Below, in pieces: positions 8,277 through 18,050 of a DNA stretch of 64,000 nucleotides. The DNA lies in contig USHW01000006.1 of assembly GCA_900554545.1 (NCBI GenBank), positions 1 through 64,000 of the forward strand, written 5' to 3'. The DNA comes from an uncultured Prevotella sp. Lineage in GTDB: Bacteria; Bacteroidota; Bacteroidia; Bacteroidales; Bacteroidaceae. The notes under the pieces were generated by a model. The model made no database searches and had not been told where the DNA came from. It was given only the letters and a program-made list of their open reading frames with translations. Position numbers and translations under genes: made by a program. Every line of letters starts with the position of its first letter. The first letter of the stretch is position 1.

Positions 8277-9188
8277 TTACCAAAGTTTTTCGGGATAAAC
8301 TCCTTCGTTTACAAGTGTTTGTATTTTGTCTACGCCGCTCTGGCGGTCGGCGGCGTATGTCACGCCGAACCATTTGCTCGTGGTATCGAGCACTTTCACC
8401 GTTGCCGTGCCGTCGTTGATTAGCTTGTTTACCATCAGCGGGATAAAGAACTCCGCCTTGGGATTGGCCATGTTGGCCGGGTCAGACAGGAAAGTCTTGA
8501 AGTACTCCTCGCTGTGTGTGAAGTAGTCGGGCGTGAAACCCCACATGTTCATCGACACAGGCGTGTTGTCGTCAACGGCCACCCACTGTCCCTGCTCGTC
8601 CTTGTAGCATACCGGGCCGTCAACGCGCATTATCTCGGTGCGCTCCACTACGGTTGTAAGACATTCGTCGCTGTCTTTCGAGCAGATGCCGCGCGCCACC
8701 GTGCCGTTTTCAGACAATGTGTTGCCCACGCGGAAGCCCACCATGGCGTAGCGGTTCTGGCTGCCTTCTGGCAGGTCGGCCAGGAACTTGCCGATAACCA
8801 TGAAGGCGTCGCGGTTGTAGAAGTCGTCGCAGTTGATTACGCAGAACGGCTCGCGGATAACGTCCTTCGCCATGAGCACGGCGTGGTTCGTACCCCACGG
8901 CTTTACGCGGCCTTCGGGGCAGGTAAAGCCCTCGGGCAGAGCGTCAAGGCTCTGGAAGCACAGCTCAACGGGCACGTGACCCTCATATTTGCTAAGTATC
9001 TTCTCGCGGAAGTCCTGCTCGAAGTCCTTGCGGATAACGAAAACAATCTTGCCGAAGCCGGCCTTGATGGCGTCATAGATAGAGTAGTCCATGATGGTTT
9101 CGCCGTTGGGGCCGAGGCCGTCGAGCTGCTTCAGTCCGCCGTAACGGCTGCCCATGCCGGCAGCCAGGAGTAATAACGTAGGTTTCAT
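8277..9188 (-). CDS. NDP-sugar nucleotidyltransferase family protein
   Basis: This 303-residue cytosolic enzyme has a GT-A-like nucleotidyltransferase fold. The N-terminal LLLLAAGMGSRYGGLKQLDG is the nucleotide-binding signature of sugar-phosphate nucleotidyltransferases, and FCVINCDDFYNRDAF carries the metal-binding Asp region. The sugar and nucleotide are not determined. The family is common in Bacteroidales and is often left as nucleotidyltransferase. The ATG at 9188 directly precedes MKPTLLLLAAG. A minus-strand TATATTTG at 9293-9286 may be its -7 box. Confidence 0.85.
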   Translation of the reverse strand: MKPTLLLLAAGMGSRYGGLKQLDGLGPNGETIMDYSIYDAIKAGFGKIVFVIRKDFEQDFREKILSKYEGHVPVELCFQSLDALPEGFTCPEGRVKPWGTNHAVLMAKDVIREPFCVINCDDFYNRDAFMVIGKFLADLPEGSQNRYAMVGFRVGNTLSENGTVARGICSKDSDECLTTVVERTEIMRVDGPVCYKDEQGQWVAVDDNTPVSMNMWGFTPDYFTHSEEYFKTFLSDPANMANPKAEFFIPLMVNKLINDGTATVKVLDTTSKWFGVTYAADRQSGVDKIQTLVNEGVYPEKLW

Positions 9189-9285
9189 AATATCTTTTGT
9201 TTATACCTTAAATATATAGTATGCTTTTCGGTTGTTCACGGCGTGCGGCATGCAAGCCATGCCGCGCGTGGGTGTTTGCGATGTG

Positions 9286-9293
9286 CAAATATA
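9286..9293 (-). promoter_or_regulatory. -7 promoter box (TATATTTG) for the nucleotidyltransferase
   Basis: This is an exact TAnnTTTG match on the minus strand, 98 bp upstream of the nucleotidyltransferase ATG. No -33 partner is clear at standard spacing. Confidence 0.4.
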
Positions 9294-9612
9294 GTGATTT
9301 TTGTTAAAAAAGGGAATATTTGCAGGCTTTAATTATCTAAATTACGGCTCATAGGCATATCTGCTGCGTTGCATGCCGTTGTCAAGCGAGGTTGATGCAA
9401 GCCTCTATTGCAATCAAATAAAAGCAGGTAATCAAGCTCCATTCCTTTAGGAAGGTTAGAGCGGGGCTGTTCTTAATTAAGAATGAAAAATTAAAAATGA
9501 ATAATTATGATTACCTTTCAAGACTGTCTGCACACAAGGCAAATCATAATTGTCAATTAGCTTAACGCTGACTTTCAGTTCTCCTTTCTCCGTTCTCAAT
9601 CTAAAAGGGGAC

Positions 9613-9706
9613 CATCCGCAAATCTGTTGGACATGCGGTTACGCATAATTCGCCCCCTCCGGGGACGGATGCGATAATTAAGCTTTATCCAACTGATTTG
9701 CGGATG
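9613..9706. repeat. 94-bp imperfect inverted repeat
   Basis: The outer arms CATCCGCAAATCTGTTGG and CCAACTGATTTGCGGATG pair at 17 of 18 positions. Flanking GGGG/CCCC and inner GGGG/CCCC stretches could extend the fold. It could be a MITE-like element or a structured transcript end. No second copy is seen in the window. Confidence 0.6.
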
Positions 9707-9717
9707 AACCCCAAGAG

Positions 9718-9799
9718 ATGGCATTTTGCATTGTGAAAAGCCACCTTTTACGCGCTGAAAGGCCACCTTTTGCAATGCGAAAGGTGGCCTATTGGAAAG
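9718..9799. repeat. AAAGGCC/GGCCTTT hairpin repeat cluster, copy 2
   Basis: The cluster contains AAAAGCCACCTTTTA, GAAAGGCCACCTTTTGCA and GAAAGGTGGCCT words forming nested hairpins. It is the same family as the cluster at 3055-3121. Confidence 0.75.
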
Positions 9800-9856
9800 C
9801 GGCTGACAGTCAACTGATTACAGACTTGCCATGAATGAGACTTCTTATTGATGCCG

Positions 9857-10213
9857 TTACATTTTTGTTGGGTATAAAAGTTCGAGTATGGCTACAACAA
9901 ATATAAGCCACCATAACCAAGCATCGTAACCCAAGTCCATGGAATAGCATACGGTAAGTCCGACAATTGCAAGCATAAGGTCGTTCAAGTTGTCTTTTGG
10001 AGTTCCTACCATGAATCTTGCAAAAGCATTGAAGCCTTTGCTGGCTGCATATATGGCATATCCGATGGAGATAATGCCAAGGCCTCCCGACAATATGAAA
10101 ACGGTGTTGAATATCCATTCCTTCTGTTCCGTTATGGGGGAAATGGCGTAAAGCATCAACGCAAACCTTGGAAGGCTTGACATTATGTGCGGTTTTATGC
10201 GTTGCATGTTCAT
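9857..10213 (-). CDS. Small multi-pass membrane protein, unrecognised
   Basis: The 118-residue protein is not recognised. It shows four likely hydrophobic segments: about residues 14-26, 35-57, 79-90 and 97-112 (LWWLIFVVAILELLY). The charged ends and continuous hydrophobic pattern make it more credible than a chance frame. It lies alone between repeats and the TamL-TamB operon on the same strand; no function is assigned. Confidence 0.55.
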   Translation of the reverse strand: MNMQRIKPHIMSSLPRFALMLYAISPITEQKEWIFNTVFILSGGLGIISIGYAIYAASKGFNAFARFMVGTPKDNLNDLMLAIVGLTVCYSMDLGYDAWLWWLIFVVAILELLYPTKM

Positions 10214-10279
10214 TTTGTCTATTAATTAAGTTATGATTGAGAAAGGGATATTGAAGGTTTGCGGCATTGTTCCAATTTG

Positions 10280-12664
10280 TCAGAACGGGTAGCCTATGGC
10301 AAGGTGTATGGCCTGTCCGTCCTTGAATTTCGGTATGTTGTAGAAGCCGCTCTTGCCTGTTTCGTAAGGCACGTGGAGGCCGATGCCCCAGTCGAGGCGC
10401 AGCACGAGGAAGTCCAAATCGTAACGTATGCCGATGCCGGTGCCGAGCGCCATCTCCTTAAGAGCGTTCTTGAACTTGAACTGTGCGCCGTGGCGGTAGC
10501 CGTCGTCGCGCAGCGCCCACACGTTGCCTGCATCGATGAAAGTCGCCCCATACAGGCTGCCGAAGAGGTTGAAGCGGTATTCAAGGTTCAGCTGCAGCTT
10601 GATGTCGCCAGTCTGGTCGAGGTATGACAGGCGCGACACGTCGGTGGTGTAGCTGCCGGGGCCGATGCTGCGCACGGCGAACGCCCTGATGCTGTTGGCT
10701 CCGCCCACGTAGAACTGCTCGCTGTATGGCGCGCTCTCGCTGTTGCCGTAAGAGTAGATTACGCCTGCGTCGGCGTGGGCAACGAGCTGTGACTTCTGCC
10801 CTAATTGCCACGTCTTGCTTATGTTTGTCTCAATTTTGAAGAATTGTGCGTAAGGGTTGTTGAACAGCTGCTTGTTGGCTTCGTTCCATTTGTTGCCTGC
10901 CGCCATGTAGCCCAATGAAAGAATGTTGCCCGACTCGGTGAGCGTCGTTTCCCATACGAATGGGTTGCGGCTGCGCATTTTCGAGCTGTAGGTCAGCGTG
11001 TAGTGCATCTTCGGTATGAACACGTCCTGCATCGACGTTTGCAGGTAAGGGTTGTTGTATAGGATTGAGTCAAACTTTGCAGTGGTGCGGTTGAGCTTCT
11101 GGTACTTCAGTGTGAGCGGACTGAACTCGTGTCTCCATTTGTCGGAGCGCTGCCACGTGTACGTCCATTCAGCCGAGAACGTGTGCATCCTGAAATAGCT
11201 CGGGCGGTTGAGCACGTTCATGCCCACCTTGGCGTATGTTGACGGCGTGGTGTAGAAGCGCCGTCTGAACTTGAGGAAAGGCACCACGAGGCGCGGAAAC
11301 TCAATGGATGCGTCAAGTCCGTATTCGTATGAGTTCATGTTGCCTCCCGAACCGTTGACGTTTCCGCCCTGCTCCCATTCGTATGAGCCGTGCAGGTTGA
11401 TGTCAAGTTTCTCTCCTCCGCGGAACGCGTTGCGTTTGGTGAAACCTATTACAAGTTCGGGGCCGTGGCGTCCGTTTATCTTGTTGCGGTAATTTGTTTC
11501 GATGTAGAAGTCGTATGGCTTGCCGAACGTGCAGGTGAGGTCTACGTCAAGGGTGTCGCTGCGCCCCGTGGTGTCACGCGGCGTGAAGGTGAATTCGGCC
11601 GAGCTGAACAGTCCCGAACCGTTGATTTTATTCGCCGATTCTATGTATTTGTCGTAGTTGAACAGTTGGCGGGGGCGCAGTTTCAGGTCGGCCAATATGA
11701 TTCTTGGACGTATTGGAGGGCGTCTGCCGTTGAACTTTACGGCGAAATAGCGGTGGCTGAATGAGTCTTTCAGCTCTTCCATGAACTGCTTGCGCAGGTT
11801 GATGCTTATTTTCCCGATATACCATTTGCGCTTTGCTACCGACGGAAGGTTGGCCGCCATCTGCAGGCGAAGCTTGGCTTTGCCCGGCATGGCTGTAGTG
11901 TCTGCAAGATATGAGGCGAAGCTTGGCTGGTAAAAATAATATCCGTTGTTGCGGAACAGGGTTGACAGGCGGTTGCGTTCGGCGTCCATTACCGATGCGT
12001 CGAGAGGCGAGCCGGGTTTTAGCATTGTCTCGCTCCTTGTCGTGTTGATAAGGCTGTCGGCTTCATGCGGGAAGCCGATGTATTCAAGCGAGTCAACGGT
12101 GAACAGCCTTCCGAAGTCAACGGTGTAGCCGATTTTCGCTTTCTTGGGGTTTTTCTGCTCGATAATCTTGTAGCTTACCTTGCCGTTAAGGTAGCCGTGG
12201 CTTTGCAGGACTGACTGTGCCACAGACGCGCGCAGTTCAGGGTTTACCTGCCGCATCAGCACGGGAGCCTTGCCGAAGGTTTTTGTTATCCATCTGGCAA
12301 TCTTGTTTCTTGAACCTGAAAAGGCGTTCCATATCCATAGGCCGTATGGGAATGGTGTGCGGTAATAAGAACTTCCGAAGAGTGCGCCGTTGGGAGCCGT
12401 TGCCAAGGCAGACTCTACTTCTTCCTTTGTCGTTGCCAAGTGGTCGGCTTCTTCATCGCTGATGCTGTCTTCGTTGATGTCCGCATATTTTATTTTTTCG
12501 AGTCCTATGAACAGCTGGTCGCTGTCGCGCAGGTTCTTCGTTGTTGAACATGACGCTAACATGACAATTACGGCGACAGCCGGTAATCCGCCGCTTAGCG
12601 TAATGTGGCGGAACGCTGAAATCATGTGCGACATGAAAGATTTGACGCTTGTATTACGTTTCAT
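10280..12664 (-). CDS. tamL: TamL-like BamA-family outer-membrane lipoprotein
   Basis: This 794-residue Omp85/BamA superfamily protein has an N-terminal lipoprotein signal (VIVMLASCSTTKNL). POTRA-like periplasmic repeats follow to about residue 370, and then a C-terminal 16-strand-type barrel. The late motif GGANSIRAFAVRSIGPGSY matches the conserved barrel loop of D15/BamA proteins, and the protein ends with an aromatic residue (HLAIGYPF). In Bacteroidota the TamA counterpart is a lipoprotein (TamL), which this matches. Its start overlaps the TamB stop by 4 nt, so the two are translationally coupled and probably work together in envelope assembly or lipid transport. Confidence 0.9.
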   Translation of the reverse strand: MKRNTSVKSFMSHMISAFRHITLSGGLPAVAVIVMLASCSTTKNLRDSDQLFIGLEKIKYADINEDSISDEEADHLATTKEEVESALATAPNGALFGSSYYRTPFPYGLWIWNAFSGSRNKIARWITKTFGKAPVLMRQVNPELRASVAQSVLQSHGYLNGKVSYKIIEQKNPKKAKIGYTVDFGRLFTVDSLEYIGFPHEADSLINTTRSETMLKPGSPLDASVMDAERNRLSTLFRNNGYYFYQPSFASYLADTTAMPGKAKLRLQMAANLPSVAKRKWYIGKISINLRKQFMEELKDSFSHRYFAVKFNGRRPPIRPRIILADLKLRPRQLFNYDKYIESANKINGSGLFSSAEFTFTPRDTTGRSDTLDVDLTCTFGKPYDFYIETNYRNKINGRHGPELVIGFTKRNAFRGGEKLDINLHGSYEWEQGGNVNGSGGNMNSYEYGLDASIEFPRLVVPFLKFRRRFYTTPSTYAKVGMNVLNRPSYFRMHTFSAEWTYTWQRSDKWRHEFSPLTLKYQKLNRTTAKFDSILYNNPYLQTSMQDVFIPKMHYTLTYSSKMRSRNPFVWETTLTESGNILSLGYMAAGNKWNEANKQLFNNPYAQFFKIETNISKTWQLGQKSQLVAHADAGVIYSYGNSESAPYSEQFYVGGANSIRAFAVRSIGPGSYTTDVSRLSYLDQTGDIKLQLNLEYRFNLFGSLYGATFIDAGNVWALRDDGYRHGAQFKFKNALKEMALGTGIGIRYDLDFLVLRLDWGIGLHVPYETGKSGFYNIPKFKDGQAIHLAIGYPF

Positions 12665-15600
12665 CGTTGTTTGCTTTTAGTTGAATCGGCCGGCTGGGTT
12701 TCTTTCGTGGCCTTTTTCTTTTTCCCGAAGCTGAATATGTCCTTGAAGTTTTGCAGGCTGCGGCGCCAGATGAAGCCTGCTCCATATTCACGCACTGTGC
12801 CCTCAAGCCAGTCGTAGGAGTTGTTGTCGTAGTAAACTTTCAGATATTTGTCTGAAGATTCGCCGAGGCGGTATTCCAGTGTCACGTTGTCGAAGAATGA
12901 TTCATTCTGGTTGGCTACGTCAGGTCCTGTTGATACTTTGCCGCCTACTACTATTTTTATGCGGTTGTTCCAAAAACGTTTTGCGAATTTGAATGAATAG
13001 TCCGTATGCGTGCTTCCGCTTGCGTCGGTAGAGTTGTCCATGCCGAAGCTGAGGTCGAGCGAACGCAGTGCGCTGCCGGTGATGTTGTTGATTTCACTTT
13101 GCAGGAAAGAGTTTAGGGCATTGTTCATCGAGAATTTGCTCGTGTTGCCGCTTGCGAGATACATTCCTGTTGTGAGCATCGTCACGGCTATCTTGCCGCG
13201 CTGCTCTACACTCATCGACTGCAGTTCGGTGTCCAGCGTCATGTCTTCTGGCGCGCTGATGGTGAATTCAAGCCCCATGTCAGAGAGGGTCTTGGTTATG
13301 ACGACGCCACAGTCGAATTCTACTGTGCGCCCTTCGCTGCTGCCTCCTGACGAGACGTTGGCCCTTGTGCGCTCCGTAGCGGTGATGTTCAGCCTCGGAT
13401 TCATCGGGTCTCCTGTAAATTCTATGTAGCTTCCGTCCTGTATGGTGAATGTCTTGAGGGGGATTACGGGCAGAGAATATTTCATCGTGCCGTTGTCAAG
13501 TGTGTAGCGCCCTGTCAGCCGTATGTCGCCCGTCAGGCCGTATTGCATTCTCAGGCTTCCGCCTCCCATTAGGTCGATGTAGTTCGAGTGGTCGTCGTTC
13601 AGGTAGCACATTATGTGCGCACCCTGTGCCACGTTCAGTGTCAAGTCCATCTTGAAGCCTGAAATGGGCTGGTGCTCTACTACGGTGGCTGCGGTGTCTT
13701 CAAAGTTGACAAACTTTACAAGTTCGTCCATACGGTTGTCGGTGGAAAGCGGAGTGTCGCGCAGGATGTAAGACATGTCGGTAGAGCCGAGTACGTCAAG
13801 CCGTCCGAGCATTTCGAGCCGTTCCAACGGCCCCCTCATGGTTGCGAATACATCGACGAACGCTTTTCCGAAAGCTATGCTGCGGCGGTTTTCCTTCGCG
13901 TCTATTATTTTGAAATTGCGTGCTGCAATGTTCAAGTCCATGTTCATGTTGTTGATGTCGGAAAAGTCAACATTGCCGTCAATTGTCAGCGGATTGTCGT
14001 TGTTCGAGTACATCTTGAAGTTCTCGAACAGGAGATTGCTGCCTACAATGCGTACAGGTTCTTCGCTCCACCGCATCTTTATGCCGTATTGCGCGCTGCG
14101 CATATAGCAAGAGTCGAACTTTATTTCGCCGTTTGCGCGTGGGTTGTCAAGCTTCCCCTTCACTGCCAGTTCTCCGTCGGCATATCCCGTGAGGCGTATT
14201 ATCCTGTCGGGGATGAAGCCGTTAACCAGGCGCACCGGCATGTGTGTCATCCTGAGTTCTGCGTCAAGGTCGCTTTCTTCTGACTTGTATGTGCCGCTTA
14301 GTTCAGCCACTTGCTCGTCGTTGCAGCTTAGCACGCCGTCAAGGGTGTGTGTGCCGTCGCTTTGCGGCATGTATACAAATTCAGTGCTAAGGTCTCCCAT
14401 GCGGCTGCGTTCGTAAGTCATGTTGTCGATTGACATCGACGAAGAAAGTGACAAGGCGTCCTTTGTCTGTACGATATGGAAGTCGCCGTTCATTATTCCC
14501 GTGATGTTCGGCATATACGGGACAACGGACAGGACTTTTTCCAAATCGAACTTGTTTAGCCCGATGGTAATGTCTTGCAGGGCTTCAGTGTTCCCGTCGT
14601 CCGAGTAAATGTGCACACCGGTTCCGTCGTCAGCCGTAAGCTGGAGCTTTGCCGACACACGCCTGTCGGCGCCCATGTATAGGAAGTTGTCTTCGTTTAC
14701 ATTGAATTTCTTGTAGCCGAGTATTGTTCCGTCGGTCAGCATGTGCACTTTTATGCCGTGTTCTTCCATTGACGCTTCCATGCCCAGCTTTACTCCAAGG
14801 CTGTCGTTCGCGTCGTAGAACCTTATGTTCGCCCCGGAACCTTTCTTGAATATGTATCCGTCGAGCAGCGCGTTGAACACGTATTGTTTGTTTTTCTTGT
14901 TGTTCCTTACTTGGGCGTTGTACGTGCAGTTTGTTGAGTCGGAGTTTATGTTGAATCGTATCGTGTCAAGCGTAAGCGCGCTGTTTTGGAGCTTTAGCAG
15001 CTGGACGTTGCCGTTGAGGCCAAGCGTCGGCGATGATGATATGTCGATGTCGGCGTCTTGGAACGTGAACCCTTTTCTTGCAATGAAGCGGCTCAACGGG
15101 TTGTCTTTGCCCGTGGTGAGGTAAAGCTGTGCCAGTGGCAGCTTTTTGCGTAGTTCTGAAACGTCTATCTGCTTGTTTTTCAGCTCTGTTGACAGCTCTT
15201 GGGCGAACTCTCCGGCCTTGTCGAGTATTTTCTTGTAGCCGCCTCGTCCGTTGAAGTGCAGCTTGAAGTCGCCGCATTCAGTCACAAAGTGTGTTGTGTC
15301 CTTGCTTGTGAGAATGTCTACAAGGAGGTCGTCCGGGCGGTATATCCTGCCAGAATCTGCTATTGTAAGGTCGTTAATCATGCCGCTTACGCGGAGCATC
15401 GTCTTCATGTCGGTGCCTACGTCGACGCGGCAGCGCAACGATGTGGCGAGCTGCGATTCCGTAAGCCGCAGGCCGTACCAGTCGGTATAGGCAACGTCGG
15501 CAGTCAGTGTGGAGCTTATCATCTTTTTGCTCATCCTTGCGTCGAGGGCGATAATGCCTTTTGCCAAGGGATTGTCGCTGTTCAGCTCGGCGTAGGCTCT

Positions 15601-17280
15601 GCCGTTTGCCATGTCTGTTTGCAGGCTGATACTGTCAAGGTTGTATGTTCCTATGCTGAATTTGTCGATGCTTGCCTTGGCGGCCAGCTTTGTGCGCGGC
15701 GACATGAAATTTGTTCCTCTTCCTTTTATTGCGGCGTGTGCGGTCAGGTCGCCTATGCTGTCGCTAAGTAAGAAGTGGCTTGTTTTCAGGTTTTCGGCCG
15801 AGAGTGAAGCGTCATAGCTCATGTCAGCTGCGTTGAAAAAGCCTTCCGCCTTTACCTTTCCGCCGCCTTCAGTGGCGGTCAGGTCGGCCCGGTAGAGTTT
15901 GCCGTCAATGCCGATGTCGCCTTCCATCCCGATGTTCTTCGGTATGTTTGCGGCTATGTCTTGGGCTTTTAACAGTTCGTTTACGAAGCCAAGGTCGTAA
16001 GTCCTGGCGTCGAGCTTGATTGATGCTCGCAGGTTGTCGGTGTCGGTAATGTTGCCGGCCGTACCGCTGATGTTTACGTTGAACGCGGAAGGCAGCTTGA
16101 TGTTTATTCCGCCGAAATTCAGTTTCTTGATGTTGCCGGCAACCGCGGCTTTCATGCTAAGCGGCTGGTTGGGCCAACGGCGGACGAAGCCGGTTGGCAT
16201 GTCTCCCATAAAGAGCATGATGTCCTGTTTGCCTATGGCACAGTCTGCCTTTGCGCTTATCCTGCCGGGAGTTTTCTCGTCAAACGCGTCAAGGTCCATT
16301 GCAACCTGTGCGGAAAGGCTGGAGTTCGGCGTGCTGATGCTTATTGACGGTACGAAAAGGCGTGTAGAGTCCATGTCTATGTTGCCGGCAATCCTTTCCA
16401 CGGCTATTCCGCTCTTTTCCTTGAACGAGCATTCGCGCAGCGACAGCTTTATGTCAGGCTGGCGGAAATAGATGGAGTCAATGCCTATTGTGACTCCAGA
16501 CAGGGCTATGTGGTTGGGGTCAAGCCCTTTCGCAGGCTCTTCAAAATTGTTGTCGTATACCAGCTGGCTGTCGGCAATGTCAAGCCTGTTGATTTTGTAA
16601 AGTCCCGAAAACAGGTCGAAGTACCCGTTTCTCGCTTCCGTCTTTCCGAGATAGGCTCCTATCTGCAGCGTGTCGCCGGGCATGTGTACGGTCACTCCGG
16701 TTTTTGATATGTCAAGTTTGTCAACGGCTATTTTCCAGTTGTTCTTCGTAGTGGATGTGTCGGGCGGCACGGTGTCGCTCAATTCTACGCTGACTGTGGC
16801 GTCGGCCAGTGCGGCCTCGTTTATCTTCACAGTCTCCTTGCCCAAGTCTATGCCGTGGCTTTGCAGGTATAGGCGGCCGATGTTGCCGTTCACCCGGGCC
16901 GAGCTTACCAGCCCGGCAGTGTTTAGCTTCACGTCGTTTAGTTCCAACGCGTCTATTTCTACTTTCTGCTTCAGCAGCGGCCATAATTGCACGTCCACAA
17001 CAAGGCTTCCGACGTCGGCGATGGTGTCTTTCTTATGCGGCAGCGAGTCGTTAGGCTGAAGCATCTTGAAGCCTACAACGCAGAGGTCGAGCGGAAAGGC
17101 GAGTTTTACCCGTTCCACGGATATTTCCATTCCTGTTTGCTTGGAGGCGTATGATGCCACTTGCTTTACAAGCCAGTTCTGGACAGGTGGAAGATAGAGT
17201 GATATAGCCAATATTATGAACAGTAAAATCGGTGTCAGGACAATACCGATTCCCCACTTCAGTATTTTTTTTCTTTGCAC
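12661..17280 (-). CDS. tamB: TamB-like translocation/assembly module protein
   Basis: This 1539-residue AsmA/TamB-type protein has one N-terminal transmembrane helix (GIGIVLTPILLFIILAISLY). A very long beta-rich, hydrophobic-groove region follows. The C-terminal TamB (DUF490) domain covers about residues 1130-1500, including LTGDIRLTGRYTLDNGTMKY and DPMNPRLNITATERT. It would span the periplasm and work with the outer-membrane TamL encoded directly downstream with a 4-nt overlap. The only start that keeps the membrane helix is the GTG at 17280; no ATG is near. A short polar tail rich in Lys follows the domain. Confidence 0.92.
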   Translation of the reverse strand: MQRKKILKWGIGIVLTPILLFIILAISLYLPPVQNWLVKQVASYASKQTGMEISVERVKLAFPLDLCVVGFKMLQPNDSLPHKKDTIADVGSLVVDVQLWPLLKQKVEIDALELNDVKLNTAGLVSSARVNGNIGRLYLQSHGIDLGKETVKINEAALADATVSVELSDTVPPDTSTTKNNWKIAVDKLDISKTGVTVHMPGDTLQIGAYLGKTEARNGYFDLFSGLYKINRLDIADSQLVYDNNFEEPAKGLDPNHIALSGVTIGIDSIYFRQPDIKLSLRECSFKEKSGIAVERIAGNIDMDSTRLFVPSISISTPNSSLSAQVAMDLDAFDEKTPGRISAKADCAIGKQDIMLFMGDMPTGFVRRWPNQPLSMKAAVAGNIKKLNFGGINIKLPSAFNVNISGTAGNITDTDNLRASIKLDARTYDLGFVNELLKAQDIAANIPKNIGMEGDIGIDGKLYRADLTATEGGGKVKAEGFFNAADMSYDASLSAENLKTSHFLLSDSIGDLTAHAAIKGRGTNFMSPRTKLAAKASIDKFSIGTYNLDSISLQTDMANGRAYAELNSDNPLAKGIIALDARMSKKMISSTLTADVAYTDWYGLRLTESQLATSLRCRVDVGTDMKTMLRVSGMINDLTIADSGRIYRPDDLLVDILTSKDTTHFVTECGDFKLHFNGRGGYKKILDKAGEFAQELSTELKNKQIDVSELRKKLPLAQLYLTTGKDNPLSRFIARKGFTFQDADIDISSSPTLGLNGNVQLLKLQNSALTLDTIRFNINSDSTNCTYNAQVRNNKKNKQYVFNALLDGYIFKKGSGANIRFYDANDSLGVKLGMEASMEEHGIKVHMLTDGTILGYKKFNVNEDNFLYMGADRRVSAKLQLTADDGTGVHIYSDDGNTEALQDITIGLNKFDLEKVLSVVPYMPNITGIMNGDFHIVQTKDALSLSSSMSIDNMTYERSRMGDLSTEFVYMPQSDGTHTLDGVLSCNDEQVAELSGTYKSEESDLDAELRMTHMPVRLVNGFIPDRIIRLTGYADGELAVKGKLDNPRANGEIKFDSCYMRSAQYGIKMRWSEEPVRIVGSNLLFENFKMYSNNDNPLTIDGNVDFSDINNMNMDLNIAARNFKIIDAKENRRSIAFGKAFVDVFATMRGPLERLEMLGRLDVLGSTDMSYILRDTPLSTDNRMDELVKFVNFEDTAATVVEHQPISGFKMDLTLNVAQGAHIMCYLNDDHSNYIDLMGGGSLRMQYGLTGDIRLTGRYTLDNGTMKYSLPVIPLKTFTIQDGSYIEFTGDPMNPRLNITATERTRANVSSGGSSEGRTVEFDCGVVITKTLSDMGLEFTISAPEDMTLDTELQSMSVEQRGKIAVTMLTTGMYLASGNTSKFSMNNALNSFLQSEINNITGSALRSLDLSFGMDNSTDASGSTHTDYSFKFAKRFWNNRIKIVVGGKVSTGPDVANQNESFFDNVTLEYRLGESSDKYLKVYYDNNSYDWLEGTVREYGAGFIWRRSLQNFKDIFSFGKKKKATKETQPADSTKSKQR

Positions 17281-17412
17281 AGAATGATTTGAATTTGGTA
17301 CAGTCGATGTGCAAAGTAAGCAATTATTTTGGAAAACAAAAAACGTTTTGCCAACAAAAATTGTACAGCGTCATGTTTTTCGGTTCATCCGCAATTTCGT
17401 TGGGCAATATTC

Positions 17413-17438
17413 ACAAACAATGAAATTATTTCATAAAA
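17413..17438. repeat. 26-bp flank shared with the element at 25906
   Basis: This 26-bp AT-rich block matches 26102-26127 in reverse complement at 25 of 26 positions. In both places it lies exactly 3 nt outside a terminal inverted repeat of the 51-nt-arm element. It shows that the element at 17442 is inverted relative to that at 25906 and that the repeated unit extends past the inverted repeats on one side. Confidence 0.75.
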
Positions 17439-17441
17439 TTC

Positions 17442-17626
17442 CTGTCATCTGTCAGTTATGGAGGTAACAAACTGACAATAAAGAAGTTAAGGGCTGACAG
17501 ATACATTTGTAAATGTGTCAGTTCTTGCCATTTGCGGCTGACGGCGGCTTATAGTCAGTGACGGCGTCTGTCAGCTTCCAAAGTGCTGATTGTCAGACTG
17601 ATGGGAGTAAAACTGACAGATGACAG
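17442..17626. repeat. Structured inverted-repeat element S1 (CTGTCATCTGTCAG ends)
   Basis: This 185-bp element has perfect 14-bp terminal inverted repeats, CTGTCATCTGTCAG and CTGACAGATGACAG (16 bp if the next TT/AA is counted). An inner GCTGACAGATA begins exactly 51 nt from the left end, and an inner CTGTCAGC ends exactly 51 nt from the right end. The centre holds more inverted pairs, such as ACATTTGTAAATGT. Elements at 25906 and 63798 have the same plan. It lies between the tamB 5' end and the RluA-type gene and encodes no protein. Confidence 0.85.
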
Positions 17627-17945
17627 ACATTTTACTATTATTAATGTCAACTCGGTATAATGAGATATGTCGCCGCATTCTGTGCCGGCAGATTATAAAT
17701 CCTCCGATATGTTGGTTCGGGAATAATAAGTTGTGTCCTTATAAAGTAAAAATGACATGTGGCGGTGAACCGCGTTTTATGCTGTCATGTCGTAAGTCGC
17801 TTTATATCAGCGATTTGCTGCGTGCAGTGACAGTGGTTCCCAATTCTTCATCGACTGTTACATCGTCGCCTGCTGTGTGTGCCGTCAGGATAGTTGAAAG
17901 GGTTACATGCTTCCTGCGGAAAAACAAAAGACGTTCAATCGCCTT
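17627..17945. other. Gene-free stretch between S1 and hairpin cluster 3
   Basis: No gene is supported. A plus-strand open frame (17620-17949) starts inside the S1 terminal repeat and has no recognisable features. A minus-strand frame ending near 17800 without a good start also looks like chance or remnant sequence. Confidence 0.5.
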
Positions 17946-18012
17946 GTAAAAGGTGCTCTTTTAAGCAGTGATATGCCACATTTTGCAAGGCAAAAGGTGG
18001 CATACCGCAATC
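17946..18012. repeat. AAAGGCC/GGCCTTT hairpin repeat cluster, copy 3
   Basis: The cluster holds AAAAGGTGCTCTTTT, ATGCCACATTTTGCA and GCAAAAGGTGGCAT words, i.e. hairpins of the dispersed family. It is placed just after the 3' end of the RluA-type gene. Confidence 0.7.
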
Positions 18013-18050
18013 GGTTATATAAGCGGCAATGTGATTGCTGCCGGTTTGTT

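Larger units (their letters stand above)
9294..9856. other. Gene-free stretch with inverted repeats
   Basis: No coding sequence is supported here. The stretch holds simple AT-rich words near 9475-9510, a large inverted repeat at 9613-9706 and an AAAGGCC-type hairpin cluster at 9718-9799, each listed separately. Confidence 0.6.

Noticed and set aside
17442..17626. CRISPR array reading of the S elements (repeats separated by about 37 nt)
   Set aside because: The repeats alternate in orientation and are only 7-14 bp, there are few units, and no cas genes are present.
17620..17949. Plus-strand 109-codon frame right of S1
   Set aside because: It starts in the S1 terminal repeat and ends in repeat cluster 3, with no recognisable domain.
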